A stretch of DNA of 64,000 nucleotides from Mangrovimonas spongiae (GTDB lineage: Bacteria > Bacteroidota > Bacteroidia > Flavobacteriales > Flavobacteriaceae). Numbering within the stretch: the stretch's first letter is position 1; every line of letters begins with the position of its first letter. Where the stretch lies: contig NZ_RWBG01000001.1 of assembly GCF_003944795.1 (NCBI RefSeq), positions 434,001-498,000 on the forward strand, read 5' to 3'. The position numbers and the translations under genes were made by a program. Below the pieces are notes generated by a model, which was not told where the DNA came from, did no database searches, and was given only the letters and a program-made list of their open reading frames with translations. Positions 48,978-58,196 of this stretch are shown piece by piece.

Positions 48978-49763
48978 ATGAAAAAAACTCTGCTCTTAAT
49001 ACTAGTAATGTCATTGTCTTTTCAAGGGCTGTTTGCTCAAAGCGAATCGGCATTTAAAGAAGGCGAATGGTTTCGTTTTGAAATGAGTTATAGCGGCTTT
49101 TTAAAAGCAGGAGAAGCCACCTTAGAGGTGAAAGACAAAACCTATAAAGGCACACCAGTATATCATGTTGTAGGTAAAGGTTGGACAACAGGGGCTATTA
49201 AATGGTTTTTTAAAGTAGAGGACCGTTACGAGAGCTATTTCGATAAAAGCACCATCATACCATATAAATTTATACGAGATATAGATGAAGGTGGCCATAC
49301 CAAAGATGTTGTAATTCATTTTGATCAAGAGGTTCAAAAAGCTTACATAAACGATAAAAAACATAGGCAGAAATCGGTTATAGAGACAGAGCCAAACGTT
49401 CAAGATATGGTATCGACATTCTATTATTTACGCAATCAACTAGATGTGTCTAACTTGAAAATTGGCGACGAGGTTTTTGTAAATATGTTTTTCGATAAAG
49501 AAAACTATGGGTTTAAAATTAAATACCTTGGCGAAGAAACCATATCCACTAATTTTGGTAAAGTAAATGCCTTAAAATTTAGACCTTATGTAATGGCGGG
49601 AAGAGTTTTTAAAGAAGAAGAAAGTCTAACGCTTTGGGTTTCTAACGATAAAAATAGAGTACCTTTGCGTATAAAGGCAGATTTAGCAGTAGGCTCGTTA
49701 CGTGCCGATTTAGATGCTTTTAAAGGGTTAAAACATCCGTTTAAAATTTTAGTAAAAAATTAA
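48978..49763 (+). CDS. DUF3108-family periplasmic protein
   Basis: 261 residues: signal peptide (MKKTLLLILVMSLSFQGLFAQ), then the DUF3108 pattern, EGEWFRFEMSYSGFLKAGEATLEVKDK, WFFKVEDRYESYFDK and LTLWVSNDKNRVPLRIKADLAVGSLRADL. It is a soluble beta-rich envelope protein of unknown function. The next gene starts directly after its stop (TAAATG), so it is coupled to the tryptophan dioxygenase gene. Confidence 0.87.
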   Translation: MKKTLLLILVMSLSFQGLFAQSESAFKEGEWFRFEMSYSGFLKAGEATLEVKDKTYKGTPVYHVVGKGWTTGAIKWFFKVEDRYESYFDKSTIIPYKFIRDIDEGGHTKDVVIHFDQEVQKAYINDKKHRQKSVIETEPNVQDMVSTFYYLRNQLDVSNLKIGDEVFVNMFFDKENYGFKIKYLGEETISTNFGKVNALKFRPYVMAGRVFKEEESLTLWVSNDKNRVPLRIKADLAVGSLRADLDAFKGLKHPFKILVKN

Positions 49764-50681
49764 ATGAATAAAAACATAACCAATCAGCTAAAAGATAAAT
49801 ACAATAAAATAGGGCAAGATTTAGATACCCATTTAGAAGGGTTGCTTTATAGTAAGCCCATAAACTATTGGGATTATATTCAAACAGATGCTCTGTTGGA
49901 TCTCCAAACGCAGCGAAGTGTCTTGCCAGACGAGATGGTGTTTATAATGTACCATCAAATTAACGAATTGTTGTTTAAAATGATACTTTGGGAAATAGAC
50001 CAAGTGGCTAACCATAAAGAGCTTACCGTCGATTTTTTCTCAGAAAAACTTATGCGAATTAGTCGCTACTTCGATATGTTAACTTCTTCTTTTAATATTA
50101 TGAAGGATGGAATGGAAGTAGAACAATACAACAAGTTTAGAACAACACTAACTCCTGCTAGTGGATTTCAAAGTGCACAATACCGAAAAATAGAATTTGC
50201 CTCAACAGAACTCATTAATTTAATAGATAACAGATTTAGAAAAACCATAGATAGAAACACGTCTTTCGAGCATGCTTTTGAGCATTTATATTGGCAAGCA
50301 GCAGGAAAAGACTACAAAACAGGTAAAAAAAGCTATTTATTAACAGTTTTTGAAGAAAAATACAAAGAGGAATTTATTAGATTTGCGAAATTCTATAACA
50401 CAAACAACTTATGGACAAAGTTTAAAGCCTTGCCTAATAGTGTTAAAGAAGACGAAAAATTAATTAAAGCCATGCGCCATTACGATCATACCGTAAATAT
50501 AAAATGGGTTATGGCACATTATAATACTGCAAACCATTATTTAAATATTAATGGCGAAACAGCAGAAGCAACAGGAGGAAGCGAATGGGTAAAATATATG
50601 CACCCAAAATATCAAAGACGAATATTTTTTCCAGATTTATGGACAGAAGACGAATTAAAGCATTGGGGAGAAAATGTTTAG
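49764..50681 (+). CDS. kynA: Tryptophan 2,3-dioxygenase
   Basis: 305 residues, the expected length. The family opening YWDYIQTDALLDLQTQRSVLPDEMVFIMYHQINELLFKMILWEI includes the haem-site and substrate-site blocks; the distal haem ligand region WVMAHYNTANHYL and TGGSEWVKYMHP are also present. It converts tryptophan to N-formylkynurenine. It lies close to the tyrosine enzymes hmgA and hppD, so the region serves aromatic amino-acid breakdown. Its last 43 bases overlap the likely start of the M23 gene. Confidence 0.93.
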   Translation: MNKNITNQLKDKYNKIGQDLDTHLEGLLYSKPINYWDYIQTDALLDLQTQRSVLPDEMVFIMYHQINELLFKMILWEIDQVANHKELTVDFFSEKLMRISRYFDMLTSSFNIMKDGMEVEQYNKFRTTLTPASGFQSAQYRKIEFASTELINLIDNRFRKTIDRNTSFEHAFEHLYWQAAGKDYKTGKKSYLLTVFEEKYKEEFIRFAKFYNTNNLWTKFKALPNSVKEDEKLIKAMRHYDHTVNIKWVMAHYNTANHYLNINGETAEATGGSEWVKYMHPKYQRRIFFPDLWTEDELKHWGENV

Positions 50682-51952
50682 CTATAACTGCTATTATATT
50701 TGTAGCAAGCTGTAAACAAGACCAAAAACCCCAGATTAAAAACACCGAAGAATTAGCAGTTGCCCAACCAAAAGATATTTACGAGTTTGGGTTTAACTTA
50801 AACGATTTTACTGTTAAAAGAGATACCGTGCGTTCTGGCGATACGTTTGGCGTTATTATGGAGCGTAACAAGCTAGGGTACCCAAAAATTTATCAAATAG
50901 CAGAACAAGCCAAAGAAGGATTCGATATTAGATCTATCCAAATAGGAAAACCTTACACATTACTTTGTTCTAAAGATACGCTTCAAGAGCCCAAGTGCTT
51001 TATCTATCAACCCAACAAAGAAGAGTATGTTGTTATAAACTTTCAAGATTCTATTCATACATACAAAAGCCGAAAGCCTATAAATTTTGTTGAGAAAGAA
51101 ATTTCTGGAGTAATTAACAGTAGTATTTCTCAAACTTTAGAAGAAAAAGGGTTAAGTCAAAGACTGGCTTATAAACTAGCGGATGATATTTATGCATGGA
51201 CTATAGATTTTAGACGTCTTCAAAAAGGCGATCGCTTTAAAGTTATTTATGAAGATAAATACATAGACGATTCTGTTTATGCAGGCATAGGTAAAATAAA
51301 AGCAGCCTATTTTGAACACAAAGCAGAACCTTTTTATGCTTTCGAATTTGAAACAGATAGCGCAAAAGGTATTGTAGATTATTTTAATGAAGACGCTAAA
51401 AACCTACGTCGTGCTTTTTTAAAAGCGCCAGTTAAGTTTAGCCGTATATCGTCTCGTTATAACCTAAGACGCCGTATTGCACTTTATGGTAACCGTATTC
51501 GTCCACATAAAGGAACAGATTTTGCAGCTTCAGTAGGTACACCAATCATGGCTACAGCCAACGGAACCGTTATAAAATCAAGTTATACAAGAGGTAACGG
51601 GAATTATGTAAAGGTTAAACATAATTCGGTGTACACAACACAATACCTTCACATGAGTAAACGCAAGGTAAAAGTGGGCGACTTTGTTAAGCAAGGCGAT
51701 ATTATTGGACTTGTAGGAATGACCGGAAATACCTCAGGACCTCACGTGTGTTACCGTTTTTGGAAAAATGGTAGACAAGTGGATCCTTTTAAACAAAAAC
51801 TACCAGAAGCTAAACCTATTTCCGATAGCTTAAAAGCACAATACCTAGAGTTTATTTCACCAATAAAAACCCAATTAGATAACATCCCTTTCGAGGATGA
51901 ATTACTTTTAGAAAATAATCCGGACACCAATCTTATTACTCAAGCGTATTAA
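50639..51952 (+). CDS. M23-family peptidoglycan metallopeptidase, lipoprotein
   Basis: I chose the ATG at 50639: it gives MDRRRIKALGRKCLAITAII then FVASCKQD, an ideal lipoprotein signal (437 residues). A TTG at 50663 is an alternative, and the first in-frame ATG at 50585 gives a non-signal extension. The LytM domain near the C-terminus has the zinc motifs RPHKGTDFAASVGTPI (HxxxD) and SGPHVCYRFWKNG (HxH-like, GPHVCYR), with TTQYLHMSKRKVKVGDFV between. It probably cleaves peptidoglycan cross-links. The start lies inside the tryptophan dioxygenase gene; pgi follows after 8 bases. Confidence 0.88.
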   Translation: MDRRRIKALGRKCLAITAIIFVASCKQDQKPQIKNTEELAVAQPKDIYEFGFNLNDFTVKRDTVRSGDTFGVIMERNKLGYPKIYQIAEQAKEGFDIRSIQIGKPYTLLCSKDTLQEPKCFIYQPNKEEYVVINFQDSIHTYKSRKPINFVEKEISGVINSSISQTLEEKGLSQRLAYKLADDIYAWTIDFRRLQKGDRFKVIYEDKYIDDSVYAGIGKIKAAYFEHKAEPFYAFEFETDSAKGIVDYFNEDAKNLRRAFLKAPVKFSRISSRYNLRRRIALYGNRIRPHKGTDFAASVGTPIMATANGTVIKSSYTRGNGNYVKVKHNSVYTTQYLHMSKRKVKVGDFVKQGDIIGLVGMTGNTSGPHVCYRFWKNGRQVDPFKQKLPEAKPISDSLKAQYLEFISPIKTQLDNIPFEDELLLENNPDTNLITQAY

Positions 51953-51960
51953 TAAATTAT

Positions 51961-53604
51961 ATGGCTTTACCAAAAACTAACCCTACCCAAACTCAAGCCT
52001 GGAAAAAGCTTGAAGATAATTTTAATCAAGTAAAAGAGTTACATTTAAAAGAGCTATTTGCACAAGATGCTGATAGAGCCCAAAAAATGACCATTACTTG
52101 GGAAGATTTTTTAGTCGATTTTTCTAAAAATAGAATCACCAACGACACTCTAGAGTTATTACAAGAATTAGCTAAAGAGGTTAAGTTAGACAAAGCCATA
52201 GAAGCCTATTTTTCTGGTGAAAAAATTAATGAAACAGAGCATAGAGCGGTGCTTCATACAGCACTAAGAGCCAAAGAGAACGACACATTTTTTGTAGATG
52301 GTAAAAATGTTATGCCTGAGGTATATAAGGTGAAAAACAAAATTAAAACCTTTACCGAAGACATTGTTAATGGCACACGTAAAGGGTATTCAGGAAAACC
52401 ATTTACACATATTGTAAATATTGGTATTGGTGGATCTGATTTAGGGCCAGCCATGGTTGTGGATTCGCTTCAGTATTACAAAAACAACTTAACAACCTAC
52501 TTTGTAAGTAATGTTGATGGCGACCATGTTAACGAAATCATTAAAAAAATCAATCCTGAAACCACACTTTTTGTTATTGTTTCTAAAACATTTACAACAC
52601 AAGAAACTTTATCTAATGCCAACACCATTAGAGCGTGGTTTTTACAACATGCTTCAGAAGAAGCCATAGCTAAGCATTTTGTTGCCGTGTCTACCAATCT
52701 TGAAAAAGTACAGGAGTTTGGTATAGAGCAAGACAATATCTTTCCTATGTGGAATTGGGTTGGTGGGCGATTCTCGTTGTGGAGCGCTGTAGGTCTTTCA
52801 ATAAGCTTATCGTTAGGCTATCAACATTTTGAGAGCCTATTATCTGGAGCCAATAAAATGGATGAGCATTTTAAAAATACATCTTTCGATAAAAATATTC
52901 CTGTTGTTTTAGGACTTTTAACCATTTGGTATAACAACTTCTTTAATGCAGAAAGCGAAGCGGTTATTCCTTATTCCGAATATTTAGGGAAACTAGCTAA
53001 ATATCTTCAGCAAGGTATTATGGAAAGTAATGGGAAGTATATTGACAGAAATGGAAGTAAAGTAAATTACCAAACAGGCACTATAATTTGGGGTGAACCA
53101 GGAACAAACTCACAACACGCTTTCTTTCAATTAATACATCAAGGCACCAAATTAATCCCAGCAGACTTTATTGGTTTTGCAAAATCTTTGTACGGTAACC
53201 AAGACCATCAAGATAAGCTAATATCAAATTTTATCGCGCAAACCGAAGCTTTAATGAATGGGAAAACTAAAGCAGAGGTAATGCAAGAGTTTGAAGGAAG
53301 TGATTTGTCAAAATCGGAAATTGAGAAATTAGCACCATATAAAGTATTTGAAGGTAACAAGCCAACAAACACGCTGTTTATAGACCAATTAACTCCAGAA
53401 AGTCTAGGGAAGCTTATCGCATTATACGAACATAAGATTTTTGTACAAGGAGTTATCTGGAACATCTTTAGTTACGACCAATTTGGTGTGGAACTAGGGA
53501 AAAAATTGGCAGGAGAAATCCTTAAAGATTTGCAACACGATGCTATAAGTAAACACGACGGTTCTACACTAAACCTTATAAAATTCTACAAGGCCAACAA
53601 TTAA
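51961..53604 (+). CDS. pgi: Glucose-6-phosphate isomerase
   Basis: 547 residues, full length for the E. coli-like form. Signatures GIGGSDLGPAMV, GGRFSLWSAVGLSISLSLG and NSQHAFFQLIHQGTKLIPADFIG are present. It interconverts glucose-6-phosphate and fructose-6-phosphate in glycolysis. It sits 8 bases after the M23 gene, so it is likely the last gene of the DUF3108-kynA-M23-pgi run. Confidence 0.98.
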   Translation: MALPKTNPTQTQAWKKLEDNFNQVKELHLKELFAQDADRAQKMTITWEDFLVDFSKNRITNDTLELLQELAKEVKLDKAIEAYFSGEKINETEHRAVLHTALRAKENDTFFVDGKNVMPEVYKVKNKIKTFTEDIVNGTRKGYSGKPFTHIVNIGIGGSDLGPAMVVDSLQYYKNNLTTYFVSNVDGDHVNEIIKKINPETTLFVIVSKTFTTQETLSNANTIRAWFLQHASEEAIAKHFVAVSTNLEKVQEFGIEQDNIFPMWNWVGGRFSLWSAVGLSISLSLGYQHFESLLSGANKMDEHFKNTSFDKNIPVVLGLLTIWYNNFFNAESEAVIPYSEYLGKLAKYLQQGIMESNGKYIDRNGSKVNYQTGTIIWGEPGTNSQHAFFQLIHQGTKLIPADFIGFAKSLYGNQDHQDKLISNFIAQTEALMNGKTKAEVMQEFEGSDLSKSEIEKLAPYKVFEGNKPTNTLFIDQLTPESLGKLIALYEHKIFVQGVIWNIFSYDQFGVELGKKLAGEILKDLQHDAISKHDGSTLNLIKFYKANN

Positions 53605-53697
53605 ACTGTTAACATCTTTGTTAATTAAAACTGCTTAAACATCTGATAATTAGTTGTTAGTATGTGTAACTTGCTTATTAGTAAAGTAAAGAAGTAA

Positions 53698-53709
53698 TAT
53701 GCATGCATA
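53698..53709. promoter_or_regulatory. TATGCATGCATA palindrome upstream of a TonB receptor gene
   Basis: A 12-bp perfect palindrome (extended to TATGCATGCATAAT) 80 bp before the ATG at 53790. The core is the same as at 24682-24697, upstream of the other carboxypeptidase-domain TonB receptor. A second palindrome, ATTACGTAAT, lies at 53717-53726. Confidence 0.5.
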
Positions 53710-53729
53710 ATTAACAATTACGTAATATA

Positions 53730-53756
53730 TATATTTGAAAGAGTTGCGTAATTTTG
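53730..53756 (+). promoter_or_regulatory. Two candidate -7 elements for the TonB receptor gene
   Basis: TATATTTG (53730-53737) and TAATTTTG (53749-53756) both match TAnnTTTG exactly, 52 and 33 bp before the ATG. Confidence 0.5.
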
Positions 53757-53789
53757 CCGAGAATTAAAACCAATTATCTTTTTATAAAA

Positions 53790-56396
53790 ATGAGAAACAT
53801 TACTAGATTTTTTGTAGCAGTAGCGTTTATGTTTACTGCTTTTTCTATGGCTCAAAGTACAGTAACTGGTACTGTAATGGATGCCGAAATGAATGCGCCA
53901 TTACCAGGTGCAAACATTGTTGAGAAAGGGACTTCAAACGGAGTGTCTTCCGACTTTGATGGAAATTTTACCATAACAACTGAAGCTGCTTCAGGAGAAG
54001 TTGTGGTATCATACGTAGGTTATGGAAAAGTAACCGTGTCTTTTGATGGCGATACGAATTTAGGATCTATCACATTAACGCCAGACAACTCTTTAGATGA
54101 AGTTGTAATTGTAGGTTCTGGACTTATCGATTTAGCAGAAGATAGAAAAACACCAATAGCTGTATCTACCATTAAGGCTACTGAAATTCAAGAAAAAGTA
54201 GGCGCACAAGATGTGACTATGACTCTTGTGAATACACCATCAGTATATGTAGCAAGCCAAGCAAGTGGTTTTGGAGATACAAACATTAGAGTGCGTGGAT
54301 TTGAGCAAGACAACACAGCCTTCTTACTAAACGGTCAGCCAATTAATGGTATGGAAGATGGTAAAATGTACTGGTCTAACTGGTCTGGAGTTTCAGATAT
54401 TGCTAGTGCTGTACAAATTCAGCGTGGTTTAGGGTCTTCTAAATTAGCCATTTCTTCTGTTGGTGGTACTGTTAACTTTATTACCAAAGCAACTGATAGA
54501 AATCAAGGAGGTTTTGCCTCAGTTACTACTGGGTATAATAATTACTTAAAAACAACCTTAAGTTATAGTACTGGCCTTAATGAGAAAGGTTTTGGAGCCT
54601 CGGTTATGATGTCTCATTGGCAAGGAGATGGTTATAACTTTGGAACAAAAGGACAAGGCCAAACATATTTTATTTCTTTAGGGTATAAAATTAATGATGC
54701 TCATGAGTTAAACTTCTTATTAACTGGTGCACCACAATGGCATGATCAAAACTATAGAAAAAGAATTTCTGATTATTTAACTTATGGTAAAAAGTATAAC
54801 TATAACTACGGTTACTTAAATGGAGAATACTTAAGCTTAAGAAGAAACTTTTATCATAAACCAGTTGCTAACTTAAACTGGGATTGGAATATTAATGAGA
54901 AATCTAATTTATCTACCGTATTATATGCATCATGGGGACGCGGTGGCGGAACTGGAAGTTATGGTACTGGTAACACCTATATTGATAACGGTGTAACAGA
55001 CAATGGTTTAATAAACTGGAATGCTGTTGTAGATTATAATAGTACTGTTCCTAATAGAATTGGAGATGCTAGTACATATACAGGTTCTGCAATTAGAGGC
55101 TCTATGAATAACCATGCTTGGTATGGTTTAGTGACTAACTATGAAAATCAGTTAACTGATAACCTTTCTATGAATGTTGGGGCTGATTTACGTACATACA
55201 AAGGAACTCACTTTAGACAATTAGTAAACCTACTAGGGTTAAATGGATTTGAAGAAGGTGGAATTAGTTTACAATACCCAAGCTCTTATGTGGTTTCTGA
55301 AACTTATAGTATAAACCCATGGTCTACTATGTTTAATTATGCCGATGAAGATGAAAGAGTAGATTACGATTATGATGAACGTATTAATTATGGAGGTGTT
55401 TTTGGCCAATTAGAATACGCAACAGACAAGTTCTCAGCTTTTGTACAAGGGTCAGTTTCTACTCAAAGTCATATAAGATGGGATAGATTTCAATATGTTG
55501 AAGCTGAAGAAGAGTCCGAATCAGTAAATAATACTGGATTTAATATCAAGGGTGGTGGTAGCTATTCTTTTAATGATAGAAATACAGTTTATGCTAATGC
55601 TGGGTATTATTCGCGTCAACCATATCATGACAACATTTACTTAAACTATACTAATGATATAAATCCATTAACCGAGAATGAAAAAATTCTAGGATTAGAG
55701 TTAGGATATACTTATACATCATCAGTATTTAGTGCAAGTCTAGATCTTTATAGAACATCTTGGAAAGATAGAGTTACAACATCTTCTTATACAGACGGTG
55801 ACACTAATGATTTATTTTATGAAACAGACGAAGGAGTGGAGCAATTACATACAGGTGCAGAACTTCAATTAACAGCAAGACCTTTCCGCGCACTTAGACT
55901 TAAAGGTTTTGTTTCTGTAGGAAATTGGGAATATGTTGGTGATGCACAAACCACAACAAGAGATGAGAATCTTAATACATTATCTGTAGAAATGGAAGAT
56001 GTTGATGGAGGAAAAGTTGGTGGAGCTGCACAAACTACCTTTGGTTTAGGTTTTGATTATGAAATCTTAGAAAGATTCTCCATTGATGCAGATTATAGAT
56101 ACTATAATAACTTGTATGCTGATGTTGGGGCTATAAAAGAAAACTTAGAGTTGCCTGGTTTTGGTGTAACTGATGCTGGTATTTCTTATAAAATGTTAGT
56201 AGGTAAAAATAAAACTAACTCTGTGAACTTAAGATTTAACATGAACAATGTTTTAGATGAAGAGTATATTTCAGAGTCAAGTACAGCAATTAAAGCAGAA
56301 GCAGGTGATCAAACTTATGATGGTTTAAATGTTAACAATCAAGTATATTTTGGTAATGGTAGAACTTGGAACTTCGGTATCCGTTATAACTTCTAA
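53790..56396 (+). CDS. TonB-dependent receptor with carboxypeptidase-like domain, WSNW-plug type
   Basis: 868 residues from the ATG at 53790 (MRNITRFFVAVAFMFTAFSMAQ signal peptide); a TTG at 53754 would add 12 poor residues. A carboxypeptidase-regulatory-like domain (STVTGTVMDAEMNAPLPGANIVEKG) is followed by a plug with TNIRVRGFEQDNTAFLLNGQ and MYWSNWSGVSD, then a barrel ending in NFGIRYNF. The WSNW plug motif is shared with the receptor at 58197, so they are paralogues. It stands alone with its own promoter and terminator; the substrate is unknown. Confidence 0.9.
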   Translation: MRNITRFFVAVAFMFTAFSMAQSTVTGTVMDAEMNAPLPGANIVEKGTSNGVSSDFDGNFTITTEAASGEVVVSYVGYGKVTVSFDGDTNLGSITLTPDNSLDEVVIVGSGLIDLAEDRKTPIAVSTIKATEIQEKVGAQDVTMTLVNTPSVYVASQASGFGDTNIRVRGFEQDNTAFLLNGQPINGMEDGKMYWSNWSGVSDIASAVQIQRGLGSSKLAISSVGGTVNFITKATDRNQGGFASVTTGYNNYLKTTLSYSTGLNEKGFGASVMMSHWQGDGYNFGTKGQGQTYFISLGYKINDAHELNFLLTGAPQWHDQNYRKRISDYLTYGKKYNYNYGYLNGEYLSLRRNFYHKPVANLNWDWNINEKSNLSTVLYASWGRGGGTGSYGTGNTYIDNGVTDNGLINWNAVVDYNSTVPNRIGDASTYTGSAIRGSMNNHAWYGLVTNYENQLTDNLSMNVGADLRTYKGTHFRQLVNLLGLNGFEEGGISLQYPSSYVVSETYSINPWSTMFNYADEDERVDYDYDERINYGGVFGQLEYATDKFSAFVQGSVSTQSHIRWDRFQYVEAEEESESVNNTGFNIKGGGSYSFNDRNTVYANAGYYSRQPYHDNIYLNYTNDINPLTENEKILGLELGYTYTSSVFSASLDLYRTSWKDRVTTSSYTDGDTNDLFYETDEGVEQLHTGAELQLTARPFRALRLKGFVSVGNWEYVGDAQTTTRDENLNTLSVEMEDVDGGKVGGAAQTTFGLGFDYEILERFSIDADYRYYNNLYADVGAIKENLELPGFGVTDAGISYKMLVGKNKTNSVNLRFNMNNVLDEEYISESSTAIKAEAGDQTYDGLNVNNQVYFGNGRTWNFGIRYNF

Positions 56397-56414
56397 TCAT
56401 TAGATAATAGAATT

Positions 56415-56446
56415 AAAAACCCCTTCAATTTGAAGGGGTTTTTTTA
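56415..56446 (+). terminator. Intrinsic terminator after the TonB receptor gene
   Basis: AACCCCTTCA (56418-56427) pairs with TGAAGGGGTT (56431-56440) around an ATT loop, followed by a T-run. Confidence 0.92.
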
Positions 56447-56459
56447 TGACTATATTCAT

Positions 56460-56467
56460 TACCTTTG
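56460..56467 (+). promoter_or_regulatory. -7 promoter element for the 145-residue membrane protein
   Basis: TACCTTTG, exact TAnnTTTG, 29 bp before the ATG at 56497. Confidence 0.5.
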
Positions 56468-56496
56468 TGTATTATAAATACTAATCTAAATTTATT

Positions 56497-56934
56497 ATGT
56501 ACGACATTGTTAAAACATTACATTCTTATTGGGCCTATATAGTGCTGTTAATCCTTTTTATTGCAGTTATAAATAGTCTTGTTAAAAGAGCTAAAGGGAA
56601 AGATTACCTGGCTTTCGATTTCAGAATATCACTCTTTACATTAATCGTGTCGCACTTACAGTTATTAATTGGCTTGGTTTTATACTTTGTATCACCAAGG
56701 TTTGAGTTATGGAGCGAATTAGGAGGTGGTGTTATGAGTAATTCACTAGCTAGATTATATCTTGTTGAACATCCATTTGTAAACATTTTAGCAATTGCTT
56801 TAATTACCATAGGATACTCTAAACATAAAAAGAAATTAATCTCAAAAGCCAAGTTTAATACTATTGCTATTTTTTACACCATTGCATTGGTATTGTTCTT
56901 ATCTCGAATTCCTTGGGATGCTTGGTTAGGATAA
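56497..56934 (+). CDS. Four-helix membrane protein, cytochrome b-like layout
   Basis: 145 residues with four hydrophobic helices (about 12-30, 45-67, 88-107, 120-138). Histidines lie at or near helix ends (TLHSYWAYIVL, VSHLQLLIGLVLYF, VEHPFVNILAIA), as in small haem-binding or cytochrome b-like proteins; this is a resemblance, not a firm assignment. The gene is short and monocistronic, between two terminators. Some databases give such proteins unrelated names, so I leave the function open. Confidence 0.72.
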   Translation: MYDIVKTLHSYWAYIVLLILFIAVINSLVKRAKGKDYLAFDFRISLFTLIVSHLQLLIGLVLYFVSPRFELWSELGGGVMSNSLARLYLVEHPFVNILAIALITIGYSKHKKKLISKAKFNTIAIFYTIALVLFLSRIPWDAWLG

Positions 56935-56947
56935 GATAAATAATAAC

Positions 56948-56982
56948 AAAAAAGGCGACCAATTAGGTCGCCTTTTTTATGT
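56948..56982. terminator. Bidirectional intrinsic terminator
   Basis: AAAAGGCGACC pairs with GGTCGCCTTTT around AATTA (about 56950-56976), with A and T flanks. It lies between convergent genes. Confidence 0.92.
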
Positions 56983-56995
56983 TTAAATATAATTG

Positions 56996-58057
56996 TTATT
57001 CTTTTACTTCTTTTAAAACGTAAACATACACAGGGAAGTGGTCGCTATAGCCATCGGCAAAACGCCCATTAGAGAAGCTTCTTTTAGGATAACCTTTCCA
57101 TCTACCATGTTTACTTACAAGATAACTTTTGTTATAAATACCAGCTTTGTAGTATCTAAATGAAGAAAAGTCTTTTTCTAGTAGCGGTTGACTAACAAGA
57201 ATTTGATCGAATAAACTCCAAGAATCTCTATAACCAGTAGTTCCTAAACCATCTTTTTTAAACATGCTGTAATAAGGGTTATAAATACCTTTAAAGGCAA
57301 CGTCTTCTTTATCCTCATCATTAGCTTTTAAAACCTTAGCAAGGCTGTCGTTTGTAGGATTGTCATTAAAATCGCCCATGACAAATATTTTTGCGTAAGG
57401 ATCGTTATTTTGTAACGAATCAACTAGTTTTTTACTCAACTTTGCTGCAGCTACACGCTTGGGTCTACTTCTTGCTTCTCCACCACTTCGCGATGGCCAG
57501 TGGTTAACAATAACATGAATCATTTCACCATCTAATTTACCACTAACTAATAGCTGGTCTCTTGTGTAATCTCGTTTTGTAGAGTTATCATCGTACAAAA
57601 CTAATTCGTGACTACTTGTGTGTAATGGCGTAAACAGCGCTTTTTGATATATTAAAGCCACATCAATACCACGCTCGTCTGGAGAATTGTAGTGTACAAT
57701 ACCGTAATCTTTATCAACTAATTGTGGGTCGTTTACAACGTCTTCTAGAACGTGAATGTTTTCAACCTCAGAAACCCCAATTACAGCTGGTGAATTGTGA
57801 GTGACTTCTTTGCCAATATCGGCAAGAACTTTAGCCATATTAACCACTTTTTTCTTGTAAACCTCTTCAACATCACCATTCATTTCCATAATGGGGCTGG
57901 CTTCATCATATTTATCTGGGTCGTTTTCAGTGTCAAAAAGATTTTCAAGATTGTAAAAAGCCACGGTGTGAGCGATGTATTTTTTTTTGTTTTGTGCTTG
58001 AAGTCCAAAGACAAGTAATGTAATTATAGCTGTTGTAAATAGTCTAAGTTTTCTCAT
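56996..58057 (-). CDS. Secreted endonuclease/exonuclease/phosphatase-family protein
   Basis: 353 residues with a signal peptide (MRKLRLFTTAIITLLVFGLQAQ). The DNase I-like fold motifs are intact: VAFYNLENLFD (Asn), IGVSEVEN (Glu), IVNHWPSRSGG (catalytic His), FVMGDFNDNPTN (Asp/Asn) and GYSDHFPVYV (Asp-His). It should hydrolyse phosphodiester or phosphomonoester bonds outside the cytoplasm. It is divergent from the TonB receptor at 58197 and is a close paralogue of the protein at 62487-63437 on the other side of that locus. Confidence 0.9.
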   Translation of the reverse strand: MRKLRLFTTAIITLLVFGLQAQNKKKYIAHTVAFYNLENLFDTENDPDKYDEASPIMEMNGDVEEVYKKKVVNMAKVLADIGKEVTHNSPAVIGVSEVENIHVLEDVVNDPQLVDKDYGIVHYNSPDERGIDVALIYQKALFTPLHTSSHELVLYDDNSTKRDYTRDQLLVSGKLDGEMIHVIVNHWPSRSGGEARSRPKRVAAAKLSKKLVDSLQNNDPYAKIFVMGDFNDNPTNDSLAKVLKANDEDKEDVAFKGIYNPYYSMFKKDGLGTTGYRDSWSLFDQILVSQPLLEKDFSSFRYYKAGIYNKSYLVSKHGRWKGYPKRSFSNGRFADGYSDHFPVYVYVLKEVKE

Positions 58058-58103
58058 CTAATCAGAATGTTATGTTTGTGTTACGTTCATACAAATGTTG
58101 CGC

Positions 58104-58111
58104 CAAAAGTA
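58104..58111 (-). promoter_or_regulatory. -7 promoter element for the secreted nuclease-like gene
   Basis: Plus-strand CAAAAGTA reads TACTTTTG on the minus strand, 46 bp before the ATG at 58057. Confidence 0.5.
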
Positions 58112-58131
58112 GATATTTATTATAAAAAATG

Positions 58132-58139
58132 TAAATTTG
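58132..58139 (+). promoter_or_regulatory. -7 promoter element for the TonB receptor/DUF5689 operon
   Basis: TAAATTTG, exact TAnnTTTG, giving a leader of about 50 nt to the ATG at 58197. It is back to back with the divergent nuclease-like promoter. Confidence 0.55.
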
Positions 58140-58196
58140 CAAGCCTTAAATAATAATTATTTAACGCAAAAAGAACTATTAACTATAAATTCAAGT

